A DNA stretch of 44,861 nucleotides from Arcicella sp. (GCA_025454855.1 JALONS010000024.1:1-44861); one strand, 5' to 3'. Shown: positions 1-7,846, numbered from the stretch's first letter. Numbers and translations: made by a program. Notes: generated from the letters alone by a model not told the origin.

Positions 1-105
1 CAACATTTGGAAAGAATTATCCCCATTTTAGAAGAAGTAGAACGCACCAAAGAGCGGATAAAATTGAATGGTCATTTCAAAAATCTTGACCCGCTGAACT
101 TCTAA
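1..105 (+). CDS. C-terminal tail of an unidentified protein (partial)
   Basis: An open frame enters from the left edge and runs 34 codons to a TAA at 103-105. The residues are charged and helical in appearance (for example LEEVERTKERIKLNG), ending in LDPLNF. There is too little sequence to assign a family. No start codon is needed because the gene begins outside the window. It is read on the same strand as the next gene, but a candidate promoter at 150-182 separates them, so they are probably independent. Confidence 0.5.
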   Translation, partial: QHLERIIPILEEVERTKERIKLNGHFKNLDPLNF

Positions 106-149
106 TTGAAATTATTCGTCTATTTTGTTTTTTCTTTAATCACACAAAA

Positions 150-182
150 TTTCCTGCAATTCAAATTTTATTTGTACATTTG
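150..182 (+). promoter_or_regulatory. Candidate Bacteroidetes promoter for the WG-repeat gene
   Basis: TTTC at 150-153 and TACATTTG at 175-182 are 21 bp apart, matching the Bacteroidetes sigma pattern (TTTG-like -33 box, TAnnTTTG -7 box). Transcription would start near 189, leaving about a 110-nt leader before the ATG at 299. Confidence 0.45.
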
Positions 183-298
183 TTGCATTCAAATTCTCTG
201 TAAGTCTTTGTTAATTAGAGACTTATCCCGCCCAATGAGCAATTTGCGTTTTTAGCTTTTCTTGAAGCTACTAATACCTAACCAACCCTTACAAAATC

Positions 299-1201
299 AT
301 GAAATTTTTTATTCGTTGCTCTTGGGCAATACTATTTTCTTTTATTCTAAGCATTCCTACTTTTGCCAATCCTAAAGACTCTTCAAGCGTTTCAAAAACT
401 CAGGTTCGGACATTTTTCAATCTTGAAAAAACACAAAAAATCATGATGGCAACTTTAGCCAAGCCTACGCCTTTCTATAACCGAGATTCATTATTAAAGC
501 ATTTTCGACAGTTTTTTGCTAATCCAGAATTGGTGAGTTATTCGGAATATGTGAAAGGGATGTCGGCTCAGTTGAAGAAAAAAATTATCATTTTGGAATA
601 CGATGCCATCAAAAACGTATTCCAGTTAGACCAATTAGCCGATTTACACAATCGTTTTTCATTGGTGAACAGTGCCACGTGTTTGGTAGATAAAACAGAA
701 GGGCGTTTTATCAGAACGAAAGATATGGATGGGCGAGATATTATGACTCAGCCCTTAGAAAATATCGAAAAATACACCACAGTTGATAAATATAAACAAG
801 GTTTTGCCCGAGTAAAATTAGATAAATCAGGTTATGGCTTCCTGAATATTTGTGGTGATGAGGTGATAAAATGCCAATATACCCACGCCGAAAATTTTAA
901 TAATGGCAGAGCATTGGTAAAGAATAATTATTGGTTTTTTGTGGATATTAACGGTAAGCAGTCAGAAGCCCTGAAAGATGTGGCAGATGCTATTGCTCTC
1001 ACGAAAGGTATCAGCTTAGTGAGATTCCATAACGGAAAATACGCTCTGATTGATAATCAATTTGATAAAACACAAACGCCTATTTCAGACATTTTTGATA
1101 GTATTGTTCCTTTGAATGCCCAAAATTTCAGCGTCAAATCTGGCAATGAAACCAAAGTAATTAATCTGGAAGGCATTGAAAATCAATCAAATGTGAAATA
1201 A
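299..1201 (+). CDS. Secreted WG-repeat-containing protein
   Basis: A 300-residue protein with an N-terminal signal peptide (hydrophobic core about residues 8-22, cleavage after TFA). The middle to C-terminal part holds degenerate WG repeats: KQGFARVKLDKSGYGFLN, then NGRALVKNNYWFFVDINGK, followed by a weaker repeat that includes ISLVRFHNGKYALID. WG repeats are short beta-propeller-like or solenoid units common in secreted Bacteroidetes proteins, and their ligands are mostly unknown. The first 150 residues match nothing I recognise. The ATG at 299 is the natural start because the signal peptide follows at once. The gene is monocistronic and converges on the OmpA-like gene. The function is unknown; a periplasmic or surface location is inferred from the signal peptide. 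Confidence 0.75.
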   Translation: MKFFIRCSWAILFSFILSIPTFANPKDSSSVSKTQVRTFFNLEKTQKIMMATLAKPTPFYNRDSLLKHFRQFFANPELVSYSEYVKGMSAQLKKKIIILEYDAIKNVFQLDQLADLHNRFSLVNSATCLVDKTEGRFIRTKDMDGRDIMTQPLENIEKYTTVDKYKQGFARVKLDKSGYGFLNICGDEVIKCQYTHAENFNNGRALVKNNYWFFVDINGKQSEALKDVADAIALTKGISLVRFHNGKYALIDNQFDKTQTPISDIFDSIVPLNAQNFSVKSGNETKVINLEGIENQSNVK

Positions 1202-1247
1202 TCCCAAATTTAAAGATAGGTTACAAGTTTTTAGATTGCTTTCACTG

Positions 1248-1310
1248 AACTGTGGCACGGCTAAAATTTAAGGCTGAAAATCAACGGATTATTTTAGCCG
1301 TACCACAGTT
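1248..1310. repeat. 20-bp inverted repeat between convergent genes
   Basis: Arms 1248-1267 and 1291-1310 are complementary with a single mismatch and enclose a 23-nt loop. The element lies between the stops of two convergent genes (1201 and 1325). It could act as a bidirectional terminator, although there is no U-tract, or it could be a copy of a dispersed palindromic element. Confidence 0.6.
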
Positions 1311-1324
1311 GCATGAACAATCCC

Positions 1325-2242
1325 TCAATTAGGCAGTATTTTCCAATAGAATTTCACAATTCTACGTCTGGCATCAATGGTATTGTACTGGATTTTATTA
1401 TCAGGAAACTCTTCCCCTTTGCCTTCTTTTTGCAAATCCACAAAAATGGATTTTACACCCGTGATATAGTTCAATTTTTCAAAAGTCATGTTATTTACCA
1501 AAGTACCTACTTCTTCCGCTCTGAGTCTGGAAAGTTCTTGATTTAATCTCGACGAATTATTGAGTAAAGAACTGTCCACGGTTTCGTGGTAAAGGCTCTG
1601 TCCTATTTCTGTGTAGAGTTTTGATTTGGGATTGATGGGGTCTGAGTCGGCATAGCCGTGTACCACAATTTTAACCCTGAGTTTTTTATTGATGTATTTA
1701 TTGGCAGAAACAACGATTGAGTCGAGAATAGGCTCAAAAAACTGTTGCATTTTGGGTAAATTTCTTTCCGAAATCTTGTATCCCCCAGAAAAAACTATTT
1801 CGTTAGGAATTTTATAAATTGAACTATTTCGCATTCCTTCCTGAATCATCACCAAAGTCAAAGAGTCATCTATGGCTTTAGCCCGTAACTCTGCAATCAC
1901 ATTAGTTTTACCTTCTAAATCACCTTTTAGCGTTTCTTTCAGTACTTTTTCATCCGAGGCATTAATTTTCAGAATGCTATCACGGGCAGCGATATTTTTT
2001 TGGACTAATAGAGCATTCATCGTAAAAATTTTCTCAATTTCTTCGTCAATCGTTCCTTCTTCCAACTTGGCTTTTGCCAAACTATCTACTTTGCCCGCCG
2101 CTTCACGAGTTTTTTGGTCATTGGCATACAAATTTTCAAATAATTGCTTGTTGGCAATCATCATTTGCTTACTTACTTTTCCGCAGGAGACACAGAGAAT
2201 TATGGGCAGCAATAGCCCGAGAAAGGTATTTTTGAAATACAT
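1325..2242 (-). CDS. OmpA-like peptidoglycan-associated lipoprotein
   Basis: A 305-residue protein with a lipoprotein signal: the hydrophobic stretch ends in the lipobox LCVSC, with the acylated cysteine at about residue 20. Residues 25-120 are charged and helical, probably coiled-coil. The C-terminal half resembles the OmpA_C fold: a hydrophobic strand then VVHGYADSDP, the typical LSRLRAEEV helix with the arginine that contacts peptidoglycan, and a closing DARRRIVKFYW strand. The protein is therefore expected to be anchored in a membrane and to bind peptidoglycan, perhaps as a stator or cell-wall linker. The domain is longer than the canonical 100 residues because of an insertion between the first strand-helix unit and the LSRLRAEEV helix. 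A TATCTTTG box lies upstream on the minus strand. Confidence 0.75.
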   Translation of the reverse strand: MYFKNTFLGLLLPIILCVSCGKVSKQMMIANKQLFENLYANDQKTREAAGKVDSLAKAKLEEGTIDEEIEKIFTMNALLVQKNIAARDSILKINASDEKVLKETLKGDLEGKTNVIAELRAKAIDDSLTLVMIQEGMRNSSIYKIPNEIVFSGGYKISERNLPKMQQFFEPILDSIVVSANKYINKKLRVKIVVHGYADSDPINPKSKLYTEIGQSLYHETVDSSLLNNSSRLNQELSRLRAEEVGTLVNNMTFEKLNYITGVKSIFVDLQKEGKGEEFPDNKIQYNTIDARRRIVKFYWKILPN

Positions 2243-2275
2243 AGTGGTTAAAATGATAGTGGTTTTGTTTTGTTA

Positions 2276-2283
2276 CAAAGATA
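2276..2283 (-). promoter_or_regulatory. Candidate -7 box of the OmpA-like lipoprotein gene
   Basis: Read on the minus strand this is TATCTTTG, a perfect TAnnTTTG box about 34 bp before the ATG at 2242. No clear TTTG-type -33 box is seen at the expected spacing, so the call is tentative. Confidence 0.35.
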
Positions 2284-2332
2284 ATTAACAAGACCTAAAT
2301 TCATTTTAATTACACCATAAATCGGTAAAATT

Positions 2333-3679
2333 TTACGTAGTCAACACTTCTTTTGCCACTCGCTCACCCGACCGCACCGCTCCATCTATGTATCCATTCC
2401 AAATATCAGAAGTTTCTGTACCTGCCCAATGGATATGCCCAATGGGTTCACGGAGGTGTTTCCCGAGGCTCGTCCATGCACCCGTAGGCATCACACCTGC
2501 GTAACAACCCCGAGTAAATTCTTCTTCTGCCCACGACTTATCAATGTAAAATTGTGGATTACTGGCTTCCTGCCCAAAAAACTTTTCAAATTGATGTAAT
2601 ACCGCTTTTTTACGTTCTATTTCAGACAATAACGAAAAATCTTTCGCCTGATTAGCCAATACAAAACCCATCATAATACCTTTTGAGCCATCTTTGGGCG
2701 AGTTATCAAAAGTAACACTCACAAAACCTTCATCAGAAGCCGCCAAACCGTTCAAGCCTTTTTCACGCCAAAAGGGGCGGTCGTACACAGCGTAGCATTT
2801 CCAGACAGTTCCCATCGGAATTCTTTGTAGTAACTGGTCACGATTGGCGGGTAAAAGGGGTTGATAATCTATTCGAGCCGCCATAGTAGGAGGTAAAGCC
2901 ACAATAACTTTATTTGCAGTAAAACGGAAATTTGCCCCTAACACCTCCACACCATTTTCATGCTGAATGATAGTCTTCACGGAGGCATTAAATTGAATGG
3001 TATTTTGGGGTAAACTCTCCGCCATTTTTAAAGCAACCGTCATAGCTCCGCCTAATATTCGCTCTTCCTGAGCCCCTTTTTTCACATTCATTAAGGTATC
3101 AAAATCTGTCCCTGATTTGGTATAAAACAAGGCATGAAGCATAGAAACTTCATTGGGGTGTACCGCCCATATCGCTTCAGATGCTATTTTAAAGAGCTTT
3201 TTAGCGGTCTCAAACGACATTTGTTTATCCATCCAAGTCTGCAATGTCATCGAATCCCACCGCTGGGCATCGGGTGTTTTCCAAGGTTCTTGTAAATTGA
3301 TGGTCTTAGAAAGTTTCGTTATTTTTTTGATAGCTCCATCCAAACTCAACAAAGATGGAATCGGTAAAGGCGGAATCAATCCTTTATAATTTTTGATTTT
3401 TCCATTCATTAATAAGGTACTCTTTCCTTCATCGTAAGTAGGAAAGGTTTGTACCCCAAACTCCCGTATCAATTCATAAATTTTATCTTGTGTAGGACCT
3501 ACCCAAGTACCGCCCATATCTAAGTAAAAGTCCTCAAACTGTTGCGTATGCACCCGCCCTCCTACTCGTTCACGTGCTTCTAATAGTTTCACAGACTTAC
3601 CCGCTTTTAGTAATTCTCTGGTAGCTGTAAGCCCTGCATAACCCGCTCCTACTACGATAAAATCAGCATTTTCACCCAT
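2333..3679 (-). CDS. Flavin-dependent amine oxidase (monoamine oxidase-like)
   Basis: A 448-residue flavoprotein of the amine oxidase superfamily. The N-terminus carries the Rossmann dinucleotide-binding motif GAGYAGL (residues 11-17) followed by LLEARERVGGRV, the classical FAD and GG-motif signature. The C-terminus has IHWAGTETSDIWNGYIDGAV, the second FAD-contact motif of monoamine and putrescine oxidases, with ERVAKEVL at the end. The length is usual for the family. It oxidises a primary or secondary amine to an aldehyde or imine, producing ammonia and hydrogen peroxide; the substrate cannot be told from sequence. No signal peptide is seen, so it is probably cytoplasmic. It lies 90 bp from the OmpA-like gene on the same strand and is divergent from the Rrf2 regulator. 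Confidence 0.85.
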   Translation of the reverse strand: MGENADFIVVGAGYAGLTATRELLKAGKSVKLLEARERVGGRVHTQQFEDFYLDMGGTWVGPTQDKIYELIREFGVQTFPTYDEGKSTLLMNGKIKNYKGLIPPLPIPSLLSLDGAIKKITKLSKTINLQEPWKTPDAQRWDSMTLQTWMDKQMSFETAKKLFKIASEAIWAVHPNEVSMLHALFYTKSGTDFDTLMNVKKGAQEERILGGAMTVALKMAESLPQNTIQFNASVKTIIQHENGVEVLGANFRFTANKVIVALPPTMAARIDYQPLLPANRDQLLQRIPMGTVWKCYAVYDRPFWREKGLNGLAASDEGFVSVTFDNSPKDGSKGIMMGFVLANQAKDFSLLSEIERKKAVLHQFEKFFGQEASNPQFYIDKSWAEEEFTRGCYAGVMPTGAWTSLGKHLREPIGHIHWAGTETSDIWNGYIDGAVRSGERVAKEVLTT

Positions 3680-3783
3680 TTTTATAAATATTTTATGAAT
3701 AATCTTTAATTTACCTTGAAAAAATATTTAAACCAAATCTGTTGCAAAGTATTAAACAACCCGTAAATATTCAGATTTTTATG

Positions 3784-3791
3784 TAATTTTG
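3784..3791 (+). promoter_or_regulatory. Candidate -7 box upstream of the Rrf2 gene
   Basis: TAATTTTG fits TAnnTTTG and lies about 90 bp upstream of the Rrf2 start in the 203-bp divergent region. No convincing -33 element is at the expected distance. Confidence 0.3.
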
Positions 3792-3882
3792 TCTATCAAC
3801 TAAATAGGGATAACTGATTTTAGAGAGTGGATTTGTAAAAAGGCAATTCTCAGCATCTTAAAATCCTCAATCCCAAATCAAT

Positions 3883-4290
3883 ATGATTTCCAAAAAAGCT
3901 AAATATGCTCTGAAAGCACTAAAAGTTTTGGCTAAAGAGTATGAAAAAGGACCATTATTGATTTCAAATATTGCTGAATCTGAAAACATTCCTAAGAAAT
4001 TTTTGGAAGCAATTTTATTGGAATTAAGAAATCACGGTATTCTTCAAAGTCAAAAAGGTAAAGGTGGAGGCTATTATCTCAGAGTTCCGCCAAGCCAAGT
4101 TACTTTTGCTAAAATTATCCGCATTATTGATGGTCCAATTGCTCCTACACTGTGTGTCTCTTTACATTTTTACGGTAAATGTGATGATTGTGCTGATGAG
4201 GAGTCTTGCTCATTACGTGACGTAATGGAACAGTGGAGAGATGCTAACTTAGTGGTATTAGAACAAAAAACATTGATGGACTTGGTGTAA
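3883..4290 (+). CDS. Rrf2 family transcriptional regulator with cysteine cluster
   Basis: A 135-residue protein of the Rrf2 family (the family of IscR and NsrR). Residues 1-65 form the winged helix-turn-helix: an ISKKAKYALKAL start, recognition region IPKKFLEAILLELRNHGIL, and the wing KGKGGGYYLR. The effector part contains four cysteines, C91, C100, C103 and C109, a spacing compatible with an iron-sulphur or redox-sensing site. Family members of this kind sense Fe-S status, nitric oxide or redox stress. It precedes the Rieske/DUF5777/YceI set in the same direction but is cut off by a strong terminator, so it is a separate transcript and possibly regulates that set; this link is inference. Confidence 0.85.
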   Translation: MISKKAKYALKALKVLAKEYEKGPLLISNIAESENIPKKFLEAILLELRNHGILQSQKGKGGGYYLRVPPSQVTFAKIIRIIDGPIAPTLCVSLHFYGKCDDCADEESCSLRDVMEQWRDANLVVLEQKTLMDLV

Positions 4291-4309
4291 ATTATTTCAT
4301 ATTTTTAGC

Positions 4310-4350
4310 AAAAGAGCGTTCAAAAAAGCAATATTGAACGCTCTTTTTGT
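4310..4350 (+). terminator. Intrinsic terminator after the Rrf2 gene
   Basis: Perfect 13-bp arms (4311-4323 and 4334-4346, extendable by one A-T pair outward) surround a 10-nt loop, and the right arm leads into a T-run. It is 20 bp after the Rrf2 stop. Confidence 0.8.
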
Positions 4351-4592
4351 TTATTCTATTTGATGTAATACTTTCTAATATTTATTCGTTTAAAAGTTGA
4401 AAAATAGCTTAAATAGAATCCTTTTGGCAAGAAAACGAAGTGTTAAAGTATTAATTTTTCAAACCTTAATAATCAATTTATTACTTTTTTTAACAAAAAA
4501 TATTCAAAATCGTTGATTGATGTACGCAACCTTTACTGAAAAATTAAGTATTGTTATTAAAATCAAACTTCCATTATTAAAACCTCAGTGAG
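4351..4592. other. AT-rich spacer before the Rieske-type gene
   Basis: With the preceding terminator this makes a 302-bp gene-free stretch (4291-4592). It is very AT-rich, holds no open frame of note and no clear TAnnTTTG box, and presumably contains the promoter of the Rieske-DUF5777-YceI set. Confidence 0.4.
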
Positions 4593-5045
4593 ATGAACAC
4601 AGAAAATCAAGTTGAAAAGTTAAATCGCCTCGAATTCCTTAAAAAATTAGGATTGAATGGAGCAAGTCTCATGGCCGTATATTGCGGCGTAACGATGTCT
4701 TCGTGTAAAAATGAAGATAACACCGCTGCTACGCCCACTGGCAAAACCGTAACTTATGATATGAGTACCAGCACCTTCGCTACTCTATTGAACAAAGGTG
4801 GCTTTTACGTTGATAGTACCAACAGTATTGTGGTAGCCAATACCAGCGATAATGGTTACGTAGCCGTAACGTTGGTATGTACTCATGAAGGGCAAAGACA
4901 AATCAAATACGCTACCAATAAATTTATGTGTTCGGCACACGGAGCTACTTTTGATAATAGAGGCAATGCTCTCACGGTAGCATCAAGAGCCTTAACAACT
5001 TATAAGGTGACACAAACTGGCAATGTACTAACTGTAACGCTTTAA
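4593..5045 (+). CDS. Exported Rieske-type [2Fe-2S] protein
   Basis: A 150-residue protein. The N-terminus NRLEFLKKLGLNGASL resembles a degenerate twin-arginine or lipoprotein export signal (single arginine R12, then FLKK and a hydrophobic segment to about residue 33). Residues 80-125 carry the two Rieske ligand boxes: C96-T-H98 and C113-S-A-H116, so two Cys and two His can hold a [2Fe-2S] cluster. The extra cysteine that follows each box in cytochrome bc1 Rieske proteins is absent (HEGQ and HGAT), so the stabilising disulphide is missing. It is much shorter than a bc1 subunit and probably acts as a soluble or tethered extracytoplasmic electron carrier. It leads a set with DUF5777 and YceI genes. 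Confidence 0.8.
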   Translation: MNTENQVEKLNRLEFLKKLGLNGASLMAVYCGVTMSSCKNEDNTAATPTGKTVTYDMSTSTFATLLNKGGFYVDSTNSIVVANTSDNGYVAVTLVCTHEGQRQIKYATNKFMCSAHGATFDNRGNALTVASRALTTYKVTQTGNVLTVTL

Positions 5046-5072
5046 TTTCTAAAGCCTTATCATCTTCTAATT

Positions 5073-5153
5073 GGAGTTGTGTAATGAGTGTTTTGTGCAT
5101 CAAGAATATCACATTCTGCACAGATTTACGCACATTCTTCGTTACACAACTCC
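5073..5153 (+). repeat. Nested hairpin element in the Rieske/DUF5777 spacer
   Basis: Outer arms 5073-5084 and 5142-5153 are perfectly complementary over 12 bp and extend inward by about four more pairs, including G-U. Inside, 5094-5099 pairs with 5117-5122 and 5103-5107 with 5113-5117, giving a second hairpin. No U-tract follows. It fills most of the spacer and ends 13 bp before the DUF5777 ATG, so it may be an attenuator, a processing site or a mobile palindromic element. Confidence 0.6.
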
Positions 5154-5166
5154 TAAAGCTAAACTT

Positions 5167-6075
5167 ATGAAAAAGCTATTCATTTTATTAATATTCTTTT
5201 GTGCCACTCCTGCATTTTCACAGGATGATTTAATGAAAATACTTGATGCTGAGAGTAAAAATCAAACGGATTATACCACTGCTACTTTTAAAGGCACTCG
5301 TTTAATCAACGGACAAACCATTGAGACTGTCAGTAAAAACCATTTAAACTTCTGGATTTCCCACCGTTTTGGGGCACTCAATTCAGGATTTATTGACAAC
5401 TTTTTTGGTCTTGACGAAGCCCGAATCCGCTTGGGTTTAGAATACGGCATCACTGATTTACTAACGGTGGGTATCGGGAGAAGTTCTCAAGAAAAAATGT
5501 ACGATTTTTATGCCAAGTATAAACTACTCCGTCAGTCTAATACTACTCCGCTCACAGTTACGCTTTACGGAAGTAATGCTATTAGTACCGTAGCAACGGG
5601 GTCGGCTCTGGAGTCGGGAACGGTGATGAGATATAAAGATAACCTTGAGCGGATGACATATACAGGACAGGTTTTATTAGCACGGAAGTTCAGTGAAAGT
5701 GTTTCGTTACAACTGATGCCAACTTTTATTCACTTCAACAAAGCTGAAACCACCGATACGCCTAACGATATGGTTGCCTTGGGTGTGGGCGGACGAGTAA
5801 AGTTATCAAAAAGAGTGAGTCTCAGTGCAGAATATTATTATGCTGATTTTAACCGTCCAAGCACCAGCAACTATCATAATGCACTGGCTTTAGGTTTTGA
5901 TATAGAGACGGGCGGACACGTGTTTCAGTTACATTTTACTAATGCTCGTGGCATGATTGAACGCCAATTTATAGCCCAAACTACTAAGCAGTGGAGTGAT
6001 GGTGGTATATTCTATGGTTTTAATATTGCCCGAAGTTTCAGTTTTGATAAAAGAGCTAAAGGAATGAATAAATAG
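5167..6075 (+). CDS. DUF5777 family outer-membrane beta-barrel protein
   Basis: A 302-residue protein from ATG 5167, beginning with a clear signal peptide (hydrophobic segment LFILLIFFCATPAFS, then QDD). The open frame continues upstream to 5071, but that part lies inside the hairpin element and would bury the signal peptide. The mature part alternates short amphipathic strands and tight turns (GLEYGITDLLTVGIGR, VSLQLMPTFIHF, VSLSAEYYYADF) and ends in an aromatic-rich strand, as in outer-membrane barrels. I recognise it as the DUF5777 beta-barrel family of Bacteroidetes, whose function is not established. It is co-directional with the Rieske-type gene upstream and the YceI gene 67 bp downstream. 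Confidence 0.75.
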   Translation: MKKLFILLIFFCATPAFSQDDLMKILDAESKNQTDYTTATFKGTRLINGQTIETVSKNHLNFWISHRFGALNSGFIDNFFGLDEARIRLGLEYGITDLLTVGIGRSSQEKMYDFYAKYKLLRQSNTTPLTVTLYGSNAISTVATGSALESGTVMRYKDNLERMTYTGQVLLARKFSESVSLQLMPTFIHFNKAETTDTPNDMVALGVGGRVKLSKRVSLSAEYYYADFNRPSTSNYHNALALGFDIETGGHVFQLHFTNARGMIERQFIAQTTKQWSDGGIFYGFNIARSFSFDKRAKGMNK

Positions 6076-6142
6076 ATGTACGCCCGAATCAACAATCCTA
6101 ATCTCTATTTTATCTCGTATATACCCAAAAAACGAAAATCAG

Positions 6143-6694
6143 ATGAAACATTACTTTAAACTTTTAGTACTTGCTTGCTTAGTATCAAGCAGAACTTTCG
6201 GGCAATTGTACGCTACTCAGGCAGGAGAAACTAATTTCTTCTCAGAAACCCCCGTAGAAAACATATCGGCAACCAATAAAACCGTTGGGGCGATTATCAA
6301 TACTTCCACTAATGAAGTAGCAGTTAGTATGAAAATGTCAGCATTTGATTTTCCTAATAAATTGATGCAAGAACATTTCAACGAGAACTATATGGAATCA
6401 TCAAAGTTCCCAATGGGTGTTTTCAAGGGTAAGATTGTTGAAAATATTGATTACACTAAAAATGGTACTTACGATGTTACGGCAAAGGGACAACTTACGA
6501 TTCACGGAATAACCCAACCCCGAGACCTAAAAGGAAAACTCACCATCGAGAATCAAAAAATTAGTTTAGTCTGTAATTTTGACATTAAATTAACTGACCA
6601 CAAAATTGAAGTACCTAAATTAGTTTTTGCAAAAATCGCAGAAGTTATCTCGGTAAAATCAAAATACACACTCAGTCCATACGTAAAAAAATAG
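6143..6694 (+). CDS. YceI family periplasmic lipid-binding-type protein
   Basis: A 183-residue protein with a signal peptide (to about residue 20, ending SSRTFG/Q). The remainder fits the YceI lipocalin-like barrel: GAIINTSTNEVAVSMKMSAFDF early, then FPMGVFKGKIV, the typical DVTAKGQLTIHGITQPRDL motif, and a final strand region. YceI proteins bind polyprenoid or other amphipathic ligands in the periplasm. As last gene of the Rieske-DUF5777-YceI set and followed by a terminator, it probably shares their transcript. A role in handling an isoprenoid quinone together with the Rieske-type carrier is a speculation from context only. Confidence 0.85.
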   Translation: MKHYFKLLVLACLVSSRTFGQLYATQAGETNFFSETPVENISATNKTVGAIINTSTNEVAVSMKMSAFDFPNKLMQEHFNENYMESSKFPMGVFKGKIVENIDYTKNGTYDVTAKGQLTIHGITQPRDLKGKLTIENQKISLVCNFDIKLTDHKIEVPKLVFAKIAEVISVKSKYTLSPYVKK

Positions 6695-6712
6695 ATACCC
6701 AAAGTTAAACTC

Positions 6713-6746
6713 AAAAGCCGTGATGAAGTTCAATCACGGCTTTTTG
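6713..6746 (+). terminator. Intrinsic terminator after yceI-like gene
   Basis: Perfect 12-bp arms 6713-6724 and 6733-6744 with an 8-nt loop, followed by T residues. It closes the Rieske-DUF5777-YceI transcript 18 bp after the stop. Confidence 0.85.
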
Positions 6747-6962
6747 TAATTCTAATCAATTTATAATGTTATTTTTTATCTTTTTGTAACATTATTCGTA
6801 AAATTTATGTTATTTTTCAAAGATTTATTTTTATTTTTACGTTACAGTAATTATTGAAACCAACCACTTCGGCACGAAATTTGTCTATAATTGCCTAAAA
6901 GTGAGCATTTAATGCTAATGATTAGTATTTACAGAAAGTTTTGACCGCTATCAAAGTCGAAT

Positions 6963-7148
6963 ATGAAAAAGTTAAATCAATTTATGATATTACAATGGCT
7001 CATCTTTTTGCCATTAATCCTTCCTTTGAGTCTTATATCTGGTGCTTTACAGGGTATCAAACACGCATTTTTGGGCTTAGTGGAACAAATCAAGAATGAT
7101 GTCTATTCACCGCTCATTCATGAAGATAATCAAGATTTTTTTGCTTGA
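6963..7148 (+). CDS. Small single-pass membrane protein, hypothetical
   Basis: A 61-residue open frame with one long hydrophobic segment (about residues 7-29, with the run LIFLPLILPLSLISG) and a charged C-terminal tail. I do not recognise a family. Its last 35 bp overlap the 3' end of the convergent rluA-type gene (stop at 7114). In favour: the start ATGAAAAAG is typical of this genome and the composition is protein-like. Against: no clear promoter box and its small size. If real, it sits in the inner membrane. Confidence 0.45.
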   Translation: MKKLNQFMILQWLIFLPLILPLSLISGALQGIKHAFLGLVEQIKNDVYSPLIHEDNQDFFA

Positions 7149-7839
7149 AATCATCAGGGTCAAGTTCTAAGAATTCTTCCCAAAATGGGTTGGGTGGCAC
7201 TGCTGCCTTGCAAATAATTGGCTCTTTCTTGACGGGATGTATGAAATAAACCCTCCGTGCGTGAAGATTGATACTCGCATCGGCATTGGGTCTATCATAG
7301 CCGTATTTTAAATCTCCCCGAATAGGACAACCTATTTTAGCAAGTTGTACACGTATTTGATGTGGTCTTCCCGTAAGTAATTCAACTTCCAAAAGAAAAT
7401 GTTTATTTATCTCCCCTAAAAGCTTATAGTTCAACTCCGCCTTCTGCGAGCCTTTCACCTCTTCGTCATAAGCTGTTACCAAATTCTTGGCTTCATCCTT
7501 GATTACCCAGTGCGTCAATTTCCCTTTAGCATCTTTCGGTTTCCGCCTTACTACTGCCCAATACGTCTTTTGAATATCTCGTTTACGGAAAAGCTCCATC
7601 ATCCGTTCCAATCCTTTTGAAGTTCTGGCAAATATAACTAAGCCACTCACGGGGCGGTCGAGCCGATGAACAGGATGTAAAAACACATCTCCTGGTTTTC
7701 CATACTGCTTTTTTATGTATTCTTTTACGGCATCAGTTAGAGTACGGTCTCCCGTAGAGTCCCCCTGCACCAATATACCAGCTCTTTTATTGACAACAAT
7801 GATATGATTGTCTTCGTAAACTATATGAAAATCTTTCAT
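7114..7839 (-). CDS. RluA family pseudouridine synthase
   Basis: A 241-residue enzyme that isomerises uridine to pseudouridine in rRNA or tRNA. The catalytic motif HRLDRPVSG lies at residues 58-66 with the nucleophilic aspartate at D61; LTGRPHQIRVQLAKIGCPI, a second family hallmark, is near residue 160. There is no N-terminal S4 RNA-binding domain, so it resembles the short single-domain members (RluA/TruC-like) rather than RluC or RluD. The exact target uridine cannot be deduced. It is read in the same direction as panB but separated by a large repeat-filled spacer, and its end overlaps a small convergent frame. Confidence 0.9.
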   Translation of the reverse strand: MKDFHIVYEDNHIIVVNKRAGILVQGDSTGDRTLTDAVKEYIKKQYGKPGDVFLHPVHRLDRPVSGLVIFARTSKGLERMMELFRKRDIQKTYWAVVRRKPKDAKGKLTHWVIKDEAKNLVTAYDEEVKGSQKAELNYKLLGEINKHFLLEVELLTGRPHQIRVQLAKIGCPIRGDLKYGYDRPNADASINLHARRVYFIHPVKKEPIICKAAVPPNPFWEEFLELDPDDFKQKNLDYLHE

Positions 7840-7846
7840 TTGTTTT

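Noticed and set aside
3153-3389. Plus-strand open frame inside the amine oxidase gene
   Set aside because: It is complementary to a conserved coding region and shows no domain or signal of its own.
5071-5166. N-terminal extension of the DUF5777 protein
   Set aside because: The 32 extra codons lie within the nested hairpin and precede a clear signal peptide, so ATG 5167 is the start.
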